From Porticoccaceae bacterium (lineage in GTDB: Bacteria > Pseudomonadota > Gammaproteobacteria > Pseudomonadales > Porticoccaceae), in NCBI GenBank assembly GCA_002591625.1, contig PCDB01000004.1, forward strand, positions 31,789 through 38,237: a stretch of DNA of 6,449 nucleotides, given 5' to 3'. Shown in pieces: positions 5,719 to 6,449 of this stretch. The position numbers and the translations under genes were made by a program. Below the pieces are notes generated by a model, which was not told the DNA's origin, searched no databases, and saw only the letters and a program-made list of their open reading frames with translations. Each line of letters begins with the position of its first letter. The stretch's first letter is position 1.

Positions 5719-6449
5719 ATGTCGGAAAAAACCACCCACTTTGGTTACCAAACGGTGCCTTTAAAAAGTAAAGCTAGTCGCGTAGCCGATGTCTTCGACT
5801 CAGTGGCAACACGGTACGACTTGATGAATGATCTAATGTCCTTGGGCATTCATCGAATCTGGAAGCATATTGCAGTCGAAATGTCTGCTGTAAAGCCCGG
5901 GCAGTGCGTTTTAGATGTCGCAGGAGGTACTGGCGATATGACGGCAAAGTTTGCTCGCCGTGTCGGCCAAAAAGGCATGGTCTTTTTGACAGACATCAAT
6001 AGCAGCATGCTCCATATTGGAAGAGACCGTCTTACAAATCTTGGTTTAGTTGAAAATGTCAGGTACATACAAGCAGATGTCGAAAAACTTCCGTTACCAA
6101 CAAACTCTTTTGATATTGTATGCATCGCCTTCGGTCTGAGAAATGTAACCAACAAGGAAACTGCGCTATCCTCGATGCTCCGAGTGCTTAAACCTGGAGG
6201 CATATTGCTGATATTGGAGTTTGCCAAACCAAAATCATCCCTTCTCAATAAAATCTATGACAGTTACTCTTTCAATGTTCTGCCGAAATTGGGAAAAATC
6301 ATTGCCGATGATAGCGATAGCTATCAATATCTTGCGGAATCGATAAGAATGCATCCAGATCAAGAATCATTGAGGGCCATGATGCGGAAAACTGGGTTTG
6401 AACGGACTGATTATCATAATATGAGCGGTGGCATCGTGGCGTTGCATCG
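5719..6449 (+). CDS. ubiE: Ubiquinone/menaquinone biosynthesis C-methyltransferase UbiE, 3' end cut off by window edge
   Basis: SAM-dependent C-methyltransferase that methylates the benzoquinol precursor of ubiquinone and demethylmenaquinol. 243 codons are visible; E. coli UbiE has 251, and the last residues read GGIVALH, so only a handful of residues lie past the edge. It begins [13 protein letters not shown] as in gammaproteobacteria. Signature 1 is complete at 33-48 ([16 protein letters not shown]). SAM motif I is [10 protein letters not shown] (64-73), the acidic ribose-binding residue is Asp92 in TDINSSML, and FGLRNVT (138-144), RVLKPGG (155-161) and ESIRMHPDQ (207-215) follow. Signature 2 ends EFA (167-169) where EFS is usual, a small deviation. 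The ATG is placed by homology; a Shine-Dalgarno is not evident in TTAGATTTCT. The 79-base gap after the DUF971 gene leaves open whether ubiE is read through from hslVU or has its own promoter (TACAAT at 5680-5685 lacks a good -35 partner). Confidence 0.98.
   Translation, partial: MSEKTTHFGYQTVPLKSKASRVADVFDSVATRYDLMNDLMSLGIHRIWKHIAVEMSAVKPGQCVLDVAGGTGDMTAKFARRVGQKGMVFLTDINSSMLHIGRDRLTNLGLVENVRYIQADVEKLPLPTNSFDIVCIAFGLRNVTNKETALSSMLRVLKPGGILLILEFAKPKSSLLNKIYDSYSFNVLPKLGKIIADDSDSYQYLAESIRMHPDQESLRAMMRKTGFERTDYHNMSGGIVALH

Noticed and set aside
5850..6248. A 132-codon minus-strand frame opposite ubiE.
   Set aside because: UbiE motifs run without a break on the plus strand across this region.

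Overview
The window looks like chromosome from a gammaproteobacterium of moderate to low GC. The main evidence is the right half, which carries hslV, hslU, a small DUF971 gene and ubiE in one direction. This gene order is familiar from gammaproteobacteria, and the HslU and UbiE sequences carry motifs in their gammaproteobacterial form (HslU starts [13 protein letters not shown]; UbiE has THFGYQTV and ESIRMHPDQ). Species or genus cannot be assigned by reading alone.

Layout. Positions 1-1376 (+) hold most of an FGGY-family carbohydrate kinase, cut off at the left edge. Facing it across a 91-base gap is an NAD(P)-dependent aldehyde dehydrogenase of the succinate-semialdehyde dehydrogenase (GabD) type, 1468-2925 (-). 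A 423-base AT-rich divergent spacer (2926-3348) separates this metabolic pair from the housekeeping block. It holds a weak candidate promoter for the dehydrogenase, a small palindrome, and a good sigma-32-like heat-shock promoter candidate in front of hslV. Then come hslV (3349-3894), hslU (3910-5229), the DUF971 gene (5256-5639) and ubiE (5719 to the right edge, about 5-10 codons short of its end).

How the genes work together. HslV (threonine peptidase) and HslU (AAA+ unfoldase) form the two-component HslUV protease, and their 15-base spacing implies a single transcript. The DUF971 gene follows after 26 bases and is probably co-transcribed; its biochemical role is not established. UbiE methylates ubiquinone and menaquinone precursors and usually opens a ubiE-ubiJ-ubiB cluster that would lie past the right edge. 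The kinase and the dehydrogenase converge, so they are not one operon. They may belong to accessory carbon catabolism, but their substrates cannot be read from sequence alone.

I found no mobile element, CRISPR array, RNA gene or clearly new system. The points most worth a second look are the heat-shock promoter candidate, the absence of Shine-Dalgarno sequences on three of the four genes of the right-hand block, the unusual cofactor-site residue in the dehydrogenase, and the palindrome in the divergent spacer.
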